Source of the DNA: CAZKBP01 sp964551015
Lineage (GTDB): Bacteria > Bacteroidota > Bacteroidia > Cytophagales > Microscillaceae
Length of the DNA: 64,000 bases
Direction: 5' to 3'
Assembly (NCBI GenBank): GCA_964551015.1
Contig: CAZKBP010000023.1
Coordinates: 32,067 to 96,066 of the forward strand
Numbering within the stretch: position 1 is the first letter of the stretch; each line of letters starts with the position of its first letter. A model generated the notes under the pieces. It was not told the origin of the DNA and did no database searches. It saw only the letters and a program-made list of their open reading frames with translations. Shown here piece by piece: positions 44,002-51,198 of this stretch. The position numbers were made by a program, and so were the translations under genes.

Positions 44002-45372
44002 TTGAAAAAAAGAACGCTCTGGATTTGGCTCTGGTTCTTCTTGGGTTTGGTTGGAACCATTTATCTAGTCGGGAAATTCTACCTCTATCCTCGAATTCTG
44101 ATTATTAATAGCTATGTAGCCAAAAATGTCTGCTCCTGCGTTTTTTCAGCGCAAAGAACCAATCCCGAGCAAGATCTCAACTTTTTTCCCATTAATTGGG
44201 CACATTACGAGATTGACCCAAAAGATTCCACGGTCAGCAGTCGAGTATTAGGATTAGGACAGCGTAAGGCCATTTACCGAAAGGGATATGGCTGTTCTAT
44301 TCTTATCGAGAGCGAAGCTGAGCAAGTACGGGCACAGACTTTCCCTCGGGAAGTTCTGTTCGCGCAAGCTGATACCAGCCAGTACTGGCCCCGAGGAGAA
44401 AAAATCCAAGACTCTTTGCCAGAAAACTTAGAGATTGATGATTTACGTGAAGCGGTTGACCAAGCTTTTGACCAAAGGGGAGAAGCCATTATCGAAAACA
44501 CACGGGCGGTTGTGGTCATTTACCAAGGGCAACTGATTGCGGAGCAATATGCAGAAGGCTTTGACCAAAATACACCTCTGACCGGCTGGTCTGCCACTAA
44601 AAGTATCGTCAATGCACTGCTGGGTATTTTGGTCAAAGAAGGCAAAATTGACCTGAAAAAGCCAGCCCCTATTGCCGCTTGGCAGGAAGATCTGAGGCGA
44701 AAGATTACCTGGGAAAATTTACTCCAAATGACCAGCGGACTGGCTTGGGAAGAGTACTATAGCAGCCCCTCAGATGCCACCGAGTTGCTCTTCAACCAAG
44801 AAAGTGCCTATGATTATGCCATTCAAAGTGCTGCTAAATTCCCGGCAGACTCGGTTTGGTATTATTCTTCGGGTACGACTAATATTCTCTCGGGCTTGAT
44901 ACGTCAAGTTTTGAATAACGATACGACTTATCAGCACTTCCCTTATCAGGCTCTTTTTCAGAAAATCGGTATGCGTAGTGCCGTGATGGAAATGGACGCC
45001 TCGGGAAATTTCGTAGGTTCTTCTTTTAGCTTTGCCACCGCCCGCGATTGGGCACGCTTGGGTTTGCTCTATCTACAGGACGGGGTTTGGGAAGGTGAAC
45101 GCATTCTACCCAAAGGGTGGGTCACATACAGCACCAGCTCCAGCCGAGCCGCCAAAGGGCGTTATGGAGCGCATATTTGGCTAAATCAATCCCAAAAACT
45201 TCAAGATGTACCCTCAGATATGTATAGCTTCAATGGTTTTCAAGGGCAGCGCGTTTACGTGATTCCTTCACGAGACTTGGTGGTCGTGCGCTTGGGCTTA
45301 TCTACTTTCGGGGGCTTTGATTTTAATCTTTTTTTGAAAAGGATTGTGGAGGTGATAGACCAAGCAGAATAA
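44002..45372 (+). CDS. Beta-lactamase-fold serine hydrolase (class C-like)
   Basis: A 456-residue protein anchored by one N-terminal helix (about residues 6-24, LWIWLWFFLGLVGTIYLVG), with the catalytic domain outside the inner membrane. The active-site SxxK motif is S-A-T-K in LTGWSATKSIVNALLG (about residue 199), and a YxS/N-type motif is in VWYYSSGTTN; together they mark the PF00144 family of esterases, peptidases and beta-lactamase relatives. Resistance should not be assumed. The start is TTG at 44002: no in-frame ATG follows before the membrane helix, and an in-frame TAG lies 30 bases upstream. A nine-codon frame (43979-44005) ends in TGA overlapping this TTG. Confidence 0.82.
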   Translation: MKKRTLWIWLWFFLGLVGTIYLVGKFYLYPRILIINSYVAKNVCSCVFSAQRTNPEQDLNFFPINWAHYEIDPKDSTVSSRVLGLGQRKAIYRKGYGCSILIESEAEQVRAQTFPREVLFAQADTSQYWPRGEKIQDSLPENLEIDDLREAVDQAFDQRGEAIIENTRAVVVIYQGQLIAEQYAEGFDQNTPLTGWSATKSIVNALLGILVKEGKIDLKKPAPIAAWQEDLRRKITWENLLQMTSGLAWEEYYSSPSDATELLFNQESAYDYAIQSAAKFPADSVWYYSSGTTNILSGLIRQVLNNDTTYQHFPYQALFQKIGMRSAVMEMDASGNFVGSSFSFATARDWARLGLLYLQDGVWEGERILPKGWVTYSTSSSRAAKGRYGAHIWLNQSQKLQDVPSDMYSFNGFQGQRVYVIPSRDLVVVRLGLSTFGGFDFNLFLKRIVEVIDQAE

Positions 45373-45415
45373 ATCTTAGAGGAAGACTTTTTAAGAAAAA
45401 AGCAATTTTCTAATT

Positions 45416-45452
45416 TCTTTTGGAAATCTATTTGGCGTAATTTTTCGATCAC
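45416..45452. repeat. Possible degenerate part copy of the dispersed repeat
   Basis: TCTTTTGGAAATCTATTTGG and the following CGTAATTTTTCGATCA align without gaps to the first internal unit of the repeat at 43818, agreeing at roughly two thirds of positions. Like the other copies it lies just after a gene, 43 bases from the stop. The match is short, so chance is possible. Confidence 0.35.
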
Positions 45453-45502
45453 TTCTTGGCTAACTATCATTTTCTGGGCTGCGTCTGTCAGGAAAAAAAG
45501 TT

Positions 45503-47440
45503 ATGCTAAAATATAATCTCATTTATTCAACTTTGCTATTGATATGCTTGTGCGCCTGTACGAGGAGCGAACTTGAAATTGATGCTCTACAGGAGCCCAG
45601 TGAATTCGAGATGATGAATATTCCCGAAGGGTTTGATTATGCTACTACGCAGACAGTAGAAATCACGATTCAAGACACCGCTTCTCACGTTATTTATTCT
45701 CTCTATACCTACGAAGGAGATACCAGCAATTTTCAGATTGCCACTGGAGCTCCGGTGCAGGGAGTATATCGCTACGAAGCGACTCTGCCCAGCTCGACCC
45801 AAGAATTATTCCTTAGCCGAAACCAGTTAGGCGTATTTAGCACGACTATTTTAGCCATCAATCAAGGAAAGGCGAATTTCAATTATGATCCCAGCAAGAT
45901 GACAAGCAAAACCGATAAAGCGGATTGCGCTGAGAGCTTATACGCAGTTAATAATCAGGGACAGTTTTTTCGGATAGACTTAGAAGATGCTAATTATACC
46001 AACCATCCCTTGCCCGATTTGGAGGGCGGAGGCTCGATTGCTTGTGCGGTAGATCGTAGCAATAACCGAGTTTACTACAACACGGGAACCACGCTGAGAG
46101 CTTACAGCTTAGAAAGCGGGAGATTTGAGGTGATTTCCAACGGCAATCCTTTCAATGGCAATTATCCAAGAATGGAATATGACCGCAATACCGGACTGAT
46201 GTACATCGCCCGAGATGAGAAAATGTACATACTTGATCCTTTGACTAACTCCTTAATTTCCACTTACAACATCACAGGACTGGAATCGCCCGTGGGTGGA
46301 GGCGATGTAGCGATTTCTTTGGATGGCACTATCTATATGTGCTGTTTTTCAGGGCTGTATCGGGTGGAAATCGTGGGAAATACCGCACGAGCCACGCGCA
46401 TCAGTGCCGAAAACCTGCCTTTCCGACCCACTTCTATGGCCATCGACCGGAATGACCGCTTGTATTTGGCCACCAATGATGCGCAATCTCAACTCATCGA
46501 GATGGACAAATTTGATGGAGCCTGGGTGGTCAGAGCCACTTATGACCATGCGATCAATGATTTGGGTTCTTTCAAATGTTTTGCCGAGGAACTGGCTGAT
46601 GACGATACTGATGATGATGGAATCCCCGATGTGCAGGATAAATTTCCAAATGATCCGGATAAGGCCTTCGAAAATTACACGCCCAGCAAAATCGGATGGG
46701 GTTCTTTAGCCTTTGAGGACTTGTGGCCTTCCAAGGGAGATTTTGACTTTAACGATTTAGTTATTAATTACCGATTCACGGCCATTAGCAATGCACGAAA
46801 TGAAGTAGTGGCTATGAAATGCGTGTTTAAAGTAGATAACATTGGCGCCTCACTCACCAATGGCTTTGGATTTGAATTGCCCATCAGTCCCGACTTGATC
46901 CAACAGGCCACGGGGATGAACCTGACCAATGGCATCATTAACCTCAACCCTAACGGGACGGAAGCTGGACAATCGAGGGCAGTCATCATCGTGATGGACA
47001 ATGCCTTCCAGAACGGTAATATCGGCACTTGTGCCCCTGCCACCGACCAAGAGATACAAATAGATATGAGTTTTAATCAACCCTTGGAAATCGCTCTACT
47101 GGGGCAAGCCCCTTTTAATCCTTTTATTTTTGTCAATCAAGTCAGAGGACACGAGGTACATTTAGTCAACCAGATGCCCACGGACTTGGCAGATACGAGT
47201 CTGTTTGGTGAATTACAAGATGATAGTAATCCTGAGCTAGGCCGCTACTACGTGAGCGAGCGAAATCTGCCTTGGGCGATCAACATTATCCACAGTTTTA
47301 GAGTGCCTCGGGAAAAAAATCAGATCAATTTGGCTTACAATCGTTTTGTGCAGTGGGCAGAATCTGGAGGTGCGTTTTTTCAAGATTGGTACAAAGATAA
47401 TCAAGGCTACCGAAATATAGATCGGATATGTGATAGATAA
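45503..47440 (+). CDS. LruC-domain lipoprotein with YVTN-like propeller
   Basis: A 645-residue lipoprotein: signal peptide LLLICLCAC with lipobox L-C-A-C and lipidated Cys19. The N-terminal half has a short beta domain, then a seven-bladed propeller-like part (about 145-365: LYAVNNQGQFFRIDLED, VDRSNNRVYYN, MEYDRNTGLMYIA). A calcium-type DDDTDDDGIPDVQDKFPNDP segment (thrombospondin type 3-like) precedes the LruC domain (about 395-645), recognised by WPSKGDFDFNDLVINYRF and FGFELP. LruC proteins are outer-membrane-associated in Bacteroidota and Leptospira; exact role unknown. It starts at an ATG after an AT-rich leader. Confidence 0.85.
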   Translation: MLKYNLIYSTLLLICLCACTRSELEIDALQEPSEFEMMNIPEGFDYATTQTVEITIQDTASHVIYSLYTYEGDTSNFQIATGAPVQGVYRYEATLPSSTQELFLSRNQLGVFSTTILAINQGKANFNYDPSKMTSKTDKADCAESLYAVNNQGQFFRIDLEDANYTNHPLPDLEGGGSIACAVDRSNNRVYYNTGTTLRAYSLESGRFEVISNGNPFNGNYPRMEYDRNTGLMYIARDEKMYILDPLTNSLISTYNITGLESPVGGGDVAISLDGTIYMCCFSGLYRVEIVGNTARATRISAENLPFRPTSMAIDRNDRLYLATNDAQSQLIEMDKFDGAWVVRATYDHAINDLGSFKCFAEELADDDTDDDGIPDVQDKFPNDPDKAFENYTPSKIGWGSLAFEDLWPSKGDFDFNDLVINYRFTAISNARNEVVAMKCVFKVDNIGASLTNGFGFELPISPDLIQQATGMNLTNGIINLNPNGTEAGQSRAVIIVMDNAFQNGNIGTCAPATDQEIQIDMSFNQPLEIALLGQAPFNPFIFVNQVRGHEVHLVNQMPTDLADTSLFGELQDDSNPELGRYYVSERNLPWAINIIHSFRVPREKNQINLAYNRFVQWAESGGAFFQDWYKDNQGYRNIDRICDR

Positions 47441-47541
47441 GCAGGAAAAACTTTCAAGACCAAGAATTTTCGTAAATTGGCAAGAAATCTAGTAGGGTCA
47501 ATTTATGAAAATTCTTGATGAATGTCTGCGTTCAGATTGTA

Positions 47542-48180
47542 TTAACTTTTCTTTTCTGGCAAATCAATTCCTTGCTTAGCTAGGAGTTCTCCTAGTGAAA
47601 GCGTACAATTTTTCAAGACCTCAACTTCTTTCGTCCAATCTAGTACACGCCACTCTTCAGGGGTAGCAATGGTTACTTTTTGATTTTTGGAAATATACCA
47701 GATGACCTTTTGAATACCAAAATCGAGCAATCGCTGGGTTTTGGTAAAATAGTAGTCTAAGGGAGTAGCGAAGTTTTTTACATCAGCCTTGGTATCCACT
47801 TCAATCACGATGCGGGGGGGAATTTGGGTATAGTGTTCATCAAAAGAAATATCCTTGATTTGTGCTCGGTCAAAAATCACGATATCGCAGGAAGGATTTA
47901 GATTTTTGCTCAAATGCAAACCTACTTCATTCGTGCCGATGAAATACGCGTCTTCGGAGAGTTCGCGATAAAGATGCCTCAAAATAACCGATACAATGGC
48001 TACTTGCAAAATACTACTGCCCATAATCTCGTTGATTTCTTTTTCACCACTCAGCACCGTTTCAAAATCCTGATAATAGATGGGTTGACCATCTAGGACT
48101 TCATAAATAAGTTCATCAGGAATGGCTTGCTCTACCAAGGGTGAAGTGCTTGGGGTTTGATCGTCATCAGTCATATCCAC
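47542..48180 (-). CDS. Uma2-family PD-(D/E)xK nuclease-fold protein
   Basis: A 212-residue soluble protein of the Uma2 (DUF820) family. The nuclease-like core is visible: PSCDIVIFD (about residue 101) followed by PRIVIEVDTKAD (about 123), the D...E-x-K arrangement of restriction-endonuclease folds, then FGIQKVIWYI. The family is abundant in cyanobacteria and found in some Bacteroidota, often in many copies, and its biological role is unknown. It is convergent with the LruC gene and divergent from the DUF3052 gene, 66 bases away. Confidence 0.82.
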   Translation of the reverse strand: MDMTDDDQTPSTSPLVEQAIPDELIYEVLDGQPIYYQDFETVLSGEKEINEIMGSSILQVAIVSVILRHLYRELSEDAYFIGTNEVGLHLSKNLNPSCDIVIFDRAQIKDISFDEHYTQIPPRIVIEVDTKADVKNFATPLDYYFTKTQRLLDFGIQKVIWYISKNQKVTIATPEEWRVLDWTKEVEVLKNCTLSLGELLAKQGIDLPEKKS

Positions 48181-48246
48181 GGCTTTTTATTTTTTATAAA
48201 TATACAGATTTTTTCCTAAATTGAGTGCCTATCAAAAGGATTAGCC

Positions 48247-48714
48247 ATGAACCCCATCTTCAAAAAACTTAATTTCAAAACACAGGCCGAGGTCTTGGTT
48301 TTGGACGCGCCCGAGAGCTTTCAAGTCCACCTTGAGGAAATGCAGGACTTGACTTCTTTCGTGTTTGCCTTGGAAAATGTCGAGCAGATTCATTTTGTGC
48401 TGGCTTTTGTCACCCAACAATCGCAAATCGAGCAACTTGTGCCCCAAATTGCTCCCAAATTAGAAGGCGATGCCCTCGTTTGGTTGGCTTATCCCAAGAA
48501 AAGTTCTAAAAACTACCACTGTGATTTTGACCGAGACACGGGCTGGGATATCTTGGGAAAGTACAATCTGGAGCCAGTGCGAATGGTTGCCATTGATGCC
48601 GATTGGAGTGCCTTGCGCTTCCGTAAGGTGGAATTTATCAAAAAAATCACCCGCCGCGAAAGTATGGCCTTAACCGAAGAAGCCAAAAAGCGCACGAGCC
48701 AGCAGGGGAAGTAG
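48247..48714 (+). CDS. DUF3052-family protein
   Basis: A 155-residue cytoplasmic protein of unknown function. It matches the DUF3052 pattern: KLNFKTQAEVLVLDAPESF near the start, VLAFVTQQSQIEQLVP, LVWLAYPKKSSK in the middle, and VRMVAIDADWSALRFRK near the end. The fold probably resembles a degenerate Rossmann domain. The last 24 codons are repeated in frame at 50964-51035, showing that this gene once lay directly next to the alpha-2-macroglobulin gene. No signal peptide. Confidence 0.85.
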   Translation: MNPIFKKLNFKTQAEVLVLDAPESFQVHLEEMQDLTSFVFALENVEQIHFVLAFVTQQSQIEQLVPQIAPKLEGDALVWLAYPKKSSKNYHCDFDRDTGWDILGKYNLEPVRMVAIDADWSALRFRKVEFIKKITRRESMALTEEAKKRTSQQGK

Positions 48715-48877
48715 AGCGAGGGGGTTTAGCCCTGACTCTTGTACCCCGAGATGCTTCTTGGCCTTTTATTTTGAAACTATTTGTAGTTGCTTACTTGCTG
48801 TCCTTCCAAAGAAAGTTGGAAAATACATCCAAGATGTCTAGGCGAGGTTGAGGTGGTACTTGCCCGAGTAGCGGGGG
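48643..48877. repeat. Long direct repeat, left copy (235 bp)
   Basis: Pairs with 50964-51198 at a constant offset of 2321 bases and no gaps; I count 17 mismatches (about 93% identity). It covers the last 24 codons of the DUF3052 gene, the intergenic strip and a copy of the 3' end of the alpha-2-macroglobulin gene. The 86 or so bases from the DUF3052 stop into the first macroglobulin codons are identical between copies; most mismatches lie in the outer macroglobulin-like part. Confidence 0.95.
48766..48877 (-). pseudogene. Orphan 3' fragment of the alpha-2-macroglobulin gene
   Basis: Read on the minus strand this gives 36 codons and a stop matching the end of the intact protein at 51087 (PRYSGKYHLN, then SKQLQIVSK). 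An in-frame TAG replaces a glutamine codon after HLNLA, and about six further substitutions change amino acids. It has no upstream coding region, since the MarR gene follows. It is therefore a decaying relic of the duplication rather than a gene. Confidence 0.9.
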
Positions 48878-48919
48878 ATGAGTGTGAGCGTTATTATTCG
48901 GATGGCTCAGCTTAGAATT

Positions 48920-49540
48920 TCAAATTCCATAGATGCGCTTCACATCCGCCTTGTCCCGGGTCTTGTTCAGATTTTCGTAGAAGCCTACTAATTTTTTCAA
49001 AGGCGGGATCAGCGATTTCTGTTCAGTCTCATGGAGGGTTCCCATCATCAGTTTACCCAGGTTGAGCATTTTGACATTAAGTCTTTTAATCAAATCCGTA
49101 CCTTCGGTGGTCAGTGATATTCGTTTGACTCTTTTGTCTTGGTCGTCGATTTTCTCAATCAGGAGACCTCCTCTGATGAGTCTTTTGATGGCTTCTACAC
49201 AGGAAGTTCGCTCAGCGATTGCTTCTACAATCACTTCTTTTTTAGCGGGATTGCCATATTCTTCTACTTTTTTGAGAATGCTCCAATCCATCTGACCCGA
49301 GATAGGTTCATCTTTCATAGCAAGGCGCATCCACATATCCGCATAGGCCGCCACTCCCCCAATCAGGTAAGAAGCTACGATCATCGGACCGACGGCATTG
49401 ACGGTTTTTTCTTTGGAAAGATAATCCTTGGATTCAGAGTATTTTTGTTTGAGCCATTCGGCGAAGAGGCTCAGGTTCTCAGAGTTGCCAGCTTTGACAT
49501 ATTCTTCGTAATCTTTGATGAGTGTCAGCAGATTTTTCAT
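48920..49540 (-). CDS. MarR-like winged-helix regulator
   Basis: A 206-residue cytoplasmic DNA-binding protein. The centre has the MarR-type winged helix: KKEVIVEAIAERTSCVEAIKRLIRGGLL as helix-turn-helix, then wing IDDQDKRVKRISLTTEG and a dimerisation helix rich in leucine and methionine. The N-terminal 90 residues are helical and longer than in small MarR proteins. It is divergent from a TspO-like membrane gene, with two palindromic sites between them, so it probably represses itself and that gene in response to a small molecule. It lies inside the segment flanked by the 235-bp repeats. Confidence 0.8.
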   Translation of the reverse strand: MKNLLTLIKDYEEYVKAGNSENLSLFAEWLKQKYSESKDYLSKEKTVNAVGPMIVASYLIGGVAAYADMWMRLAMKDEPISGQMDWSILKKVEEYGNPAKKEVIVEAIAERTSCVEAIKRLIRGGLLIEKIDDQDKRVKRISLTTEGTDLIKRLNVKMLNLGKLMMGTLHETEQKSLIPPLKKLVGFYENLNKTRDKADVKRIYGI

Positions 49541-49641
49541 AGTAATGCTATTTTGGGTTTGTATTGGCTTGAAGATGAATGATTATCTCAAAAAGCCCTA
49601 TGCAAAGGAAGGCGATATTTCTTTGATTAGCCAAACAATAG

Positions 49642-49653
49642 GTCAATGTTGAC
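49642..49653. promoter_or_regulatory. Palindrome, likely operator 1 of the MarR regulator
   Basis: GTCAATGTTGAC is an inverted repeat with arms GTCAA and TTGAC. It lies about 100 bases upstream of the MarR start codon. The same palindrome, with centre TA instead of TG, recurs at 49750. Both copies are in the divergent promoter region only. Confidence 0.55.
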
Positions 49654-49749
49654 ATAAACCCTACATCCAATCAATTTATTCACTAGATCAAATGGATACC
49701 CTCTGAGCCATTGGCTAAAAAAGCGGATTCGAGATGGATGAACACCATT

Positions 49750-49761
49750 GTCAATATTGAC
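49750..49761. promoter_or_regulatory. Palindrome, likely operator 2 of the MarR regulator
   Basis: GTCAATATTGAC is a perfect palindrome; with flanking T and A (TGTCAATATTGACA, 49749-49762) it extends to 14 bases. It lies about 70 bases upstream of the TspO-like start and 108 bases, centre to centre, from the first copy. Confidence 0.6.
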
Positions 49762-49831
49762 ATATTACTATTACATTTTTGACGTGATTCCATTAAGCTT
49801 GCATTATCAAGCTTTTCCAAATAGAAAAATT

Positions 49832-50596
49832 ATGAAAAAACTCTGGGTTTATCTCGCATTTTTGGGGTCAGTTATGCAGTTTGCTGCGGCATTTATTGCC
49901 AGCAACGCGCAGGAGTTTGACCGACCCGATACTGTCTCTAAGTTGCCAGTCAGGCTGCATTTGTTACCTGGTGGGTTGGCTTTTGCTATCTGGCCAGTTA
50001 TCTTCATCAGTTTTGTGCTCCTGGGTGCTTATCAATTGAAGCCCTCCCGTCTGGAGGAGGAAAGATTCATCCAGGCTAGACCTTTTATTTTCCTGAGCGG
50101 TCTGGGCAATACAATTTGGTTTGTAGGCGATGTCTATCAGGTTCTCACGATCTGCATAATAGGGTTTATCCTGATGCTTGGTAGCCTGATTTATTTGAAT
50201 AGTATTTTCAGATTAGGAGAGAAGAGTGCTTCTATATATGAAAGATGGTTTATCAATTTTCCTGTTTCTTTATTTTTCGGGTGGATCACCGTAGCCTTTC
50301 CCATTGGGGTTACGCTATGGTTTATCAAAGATTTTGGCTGGACAGGCGAGATGTTTTTAAGTCCTGACCTATGGTCTACGCTAGTCGTGTTGGCAGCTTT
50401 TGGTCTTTTTTCTTTTTTATCACTCACTAAAAAGGTAAGTATTGTTTTTCTGAGCGTAGGAATATGGGGCTTGTTTTGGATTTATTTTCGGAATGCCAAT
50501 ACAGGGTTGCTGGTAGGCTATGCAGCCTTGTTAGCCACAGCTCTGTTGATAGTAGAATTGATTGTGATTCGCTTTTTTAACATAGAAGTTGCCTAA
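49832..50596 (+). CDS. TspO-like (tryptophan-rich sensory) membrane protein
   Basis: A 254-residue protein with about nine predicted membrane helices, longer than classic five-helix TspO. The segment LLPGGLAFAIWPVIFISFVL matches the TPxGxAFAIWxxIY pattern of TspO/MBR-related proteins, which bind porphyrins or other hydrophobic ligands. I start at ATG 49832 (KKLWVYLAF): a longer TTG frame from 49748 would begin in the palindromic operator and add an implausible leader. It is divergent from the MarR gene, suggesting ligand-controlled expression. A dispersed repeat begins three bases after its stop. Confidence 0.75.
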   Translation: MKKLWVYLAFLGSVMQFAAAFIASNAQEFDRPDTVSKLPVRLHLLPGGLAFAIWPVIFISFVLLGAYQLKPSRLEEERFIQARPFIFLSGLGNTIWFVGDVYQVLTICIIGFILMLGSLIYLNSIFRLGEKSASIYERWFINFPVSLFFGWITVAFPIGVTLWFIKDFGWTGEMFLSPDLWSTLVVLAAFGLFSFLSLTKKVSIVFLSVGIWGLFWIYFRNANTGLLVGYAALLATALLIVELIVIRFFNIEVA

Positions 50597-50598
50597 AG

Positions 50599-50779
50599 TT
50601 TACCTTTGGCTGCAAAATACCTCTTTCGGAAGCTGATTTCGTAAATTTTCTCGTCAATCATTAGCATTGTGCGGGCTGGCTCAAGCTTTACTGGAGCTTG
50701 ATCTTACTCAAAAATTTGCTTCTCCAGAATCCGAAACCTGAATTTTTCGCCAACAAGTCAACGCCTTCGGGACAACTTC
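50599..50779. repeat. Dispersed intergenic repeat, copy 2
   Basis: A 181-base homologue of 43818-43965. It differs by about 33 extra bases in the middle that form a hairpin (TCAAGCT, seven-base loop, AGCTTGA, near 50680-50701). It starts three bases after the TspO-like stop. Between it and the right 235-bp repeat (50780-50963) I see no gene; together these fill the 490-base gap to the macroglobulin gene. Confidence 0.8.
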
Positions 50780-50963
50780 TTATAAAAACTCATCATTAAT
50801 TGAATAACTCTTCGTGAAAGGCGGTACATACAAGCAAAGGGCTGAATTAGGGAAATCATCAAATAACACGAGGAGCACAATAACGCCTGATTGATGGCCT
50901 TTTGGGTCATAGCAGCCCCTAAGCTACCTTACTTCTTCATCGCAATCTGAAGATTAACCAACG

Positions 50964-51035
50964 AAAATCACCCGCCGCGAAAGTATGGTCTTGACCGAAG
51001 AAGCCAAAAAGCGAACGAGCCAGCAGGGGAAGTAG
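50964..51035 (+). pseudogene. Orphan 3' fragment of the DUF3052 gene
   Basis: Twenty-four codons including TAG match the end of the intact DUF3052 gene in frame (ITRRESM...TEEAKKRTSQQGK). Of three base differences two are synonymous and one changes Ala to Val. Upstream sequence has no match, so this is a relic. Confidence 0.88.
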
Positions 51036-51198
51036 AGCGAGGGGGTTTAGCCCTGACTCTTGTACCCCGAGATGCTTCTTGGCCTTTTATTTTGAAACTA
51101 TTTGTAGTTGCTTACTTGCTGCCCTCCCAAAGAAAGTCGGGTAGTACATCAAGGAAGCCTGAGCGGGGTTGAGGTGGTACTTGCCCGAGTAGCGAGGG
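50964..51198. repeat. Long direct repeat, right copy (235 bp)
   Basis: The right partner of 48643-48877. It contains a 24-codon copy of the end of the DUF3052 gene, the original intergenic strip, and the real 3' end of the alpha-2-macroglobulin gene (from 51087). Confidence 0.95.

Noticed and set aside
44002..45372. Antibiotic-resistance beta-lactamase
   Set aside because: The SxxK and YSS motifs show the fold only; the class C-like family is mostly esterases and peptidases and nothing here points to beta-lactam hydrolysis.
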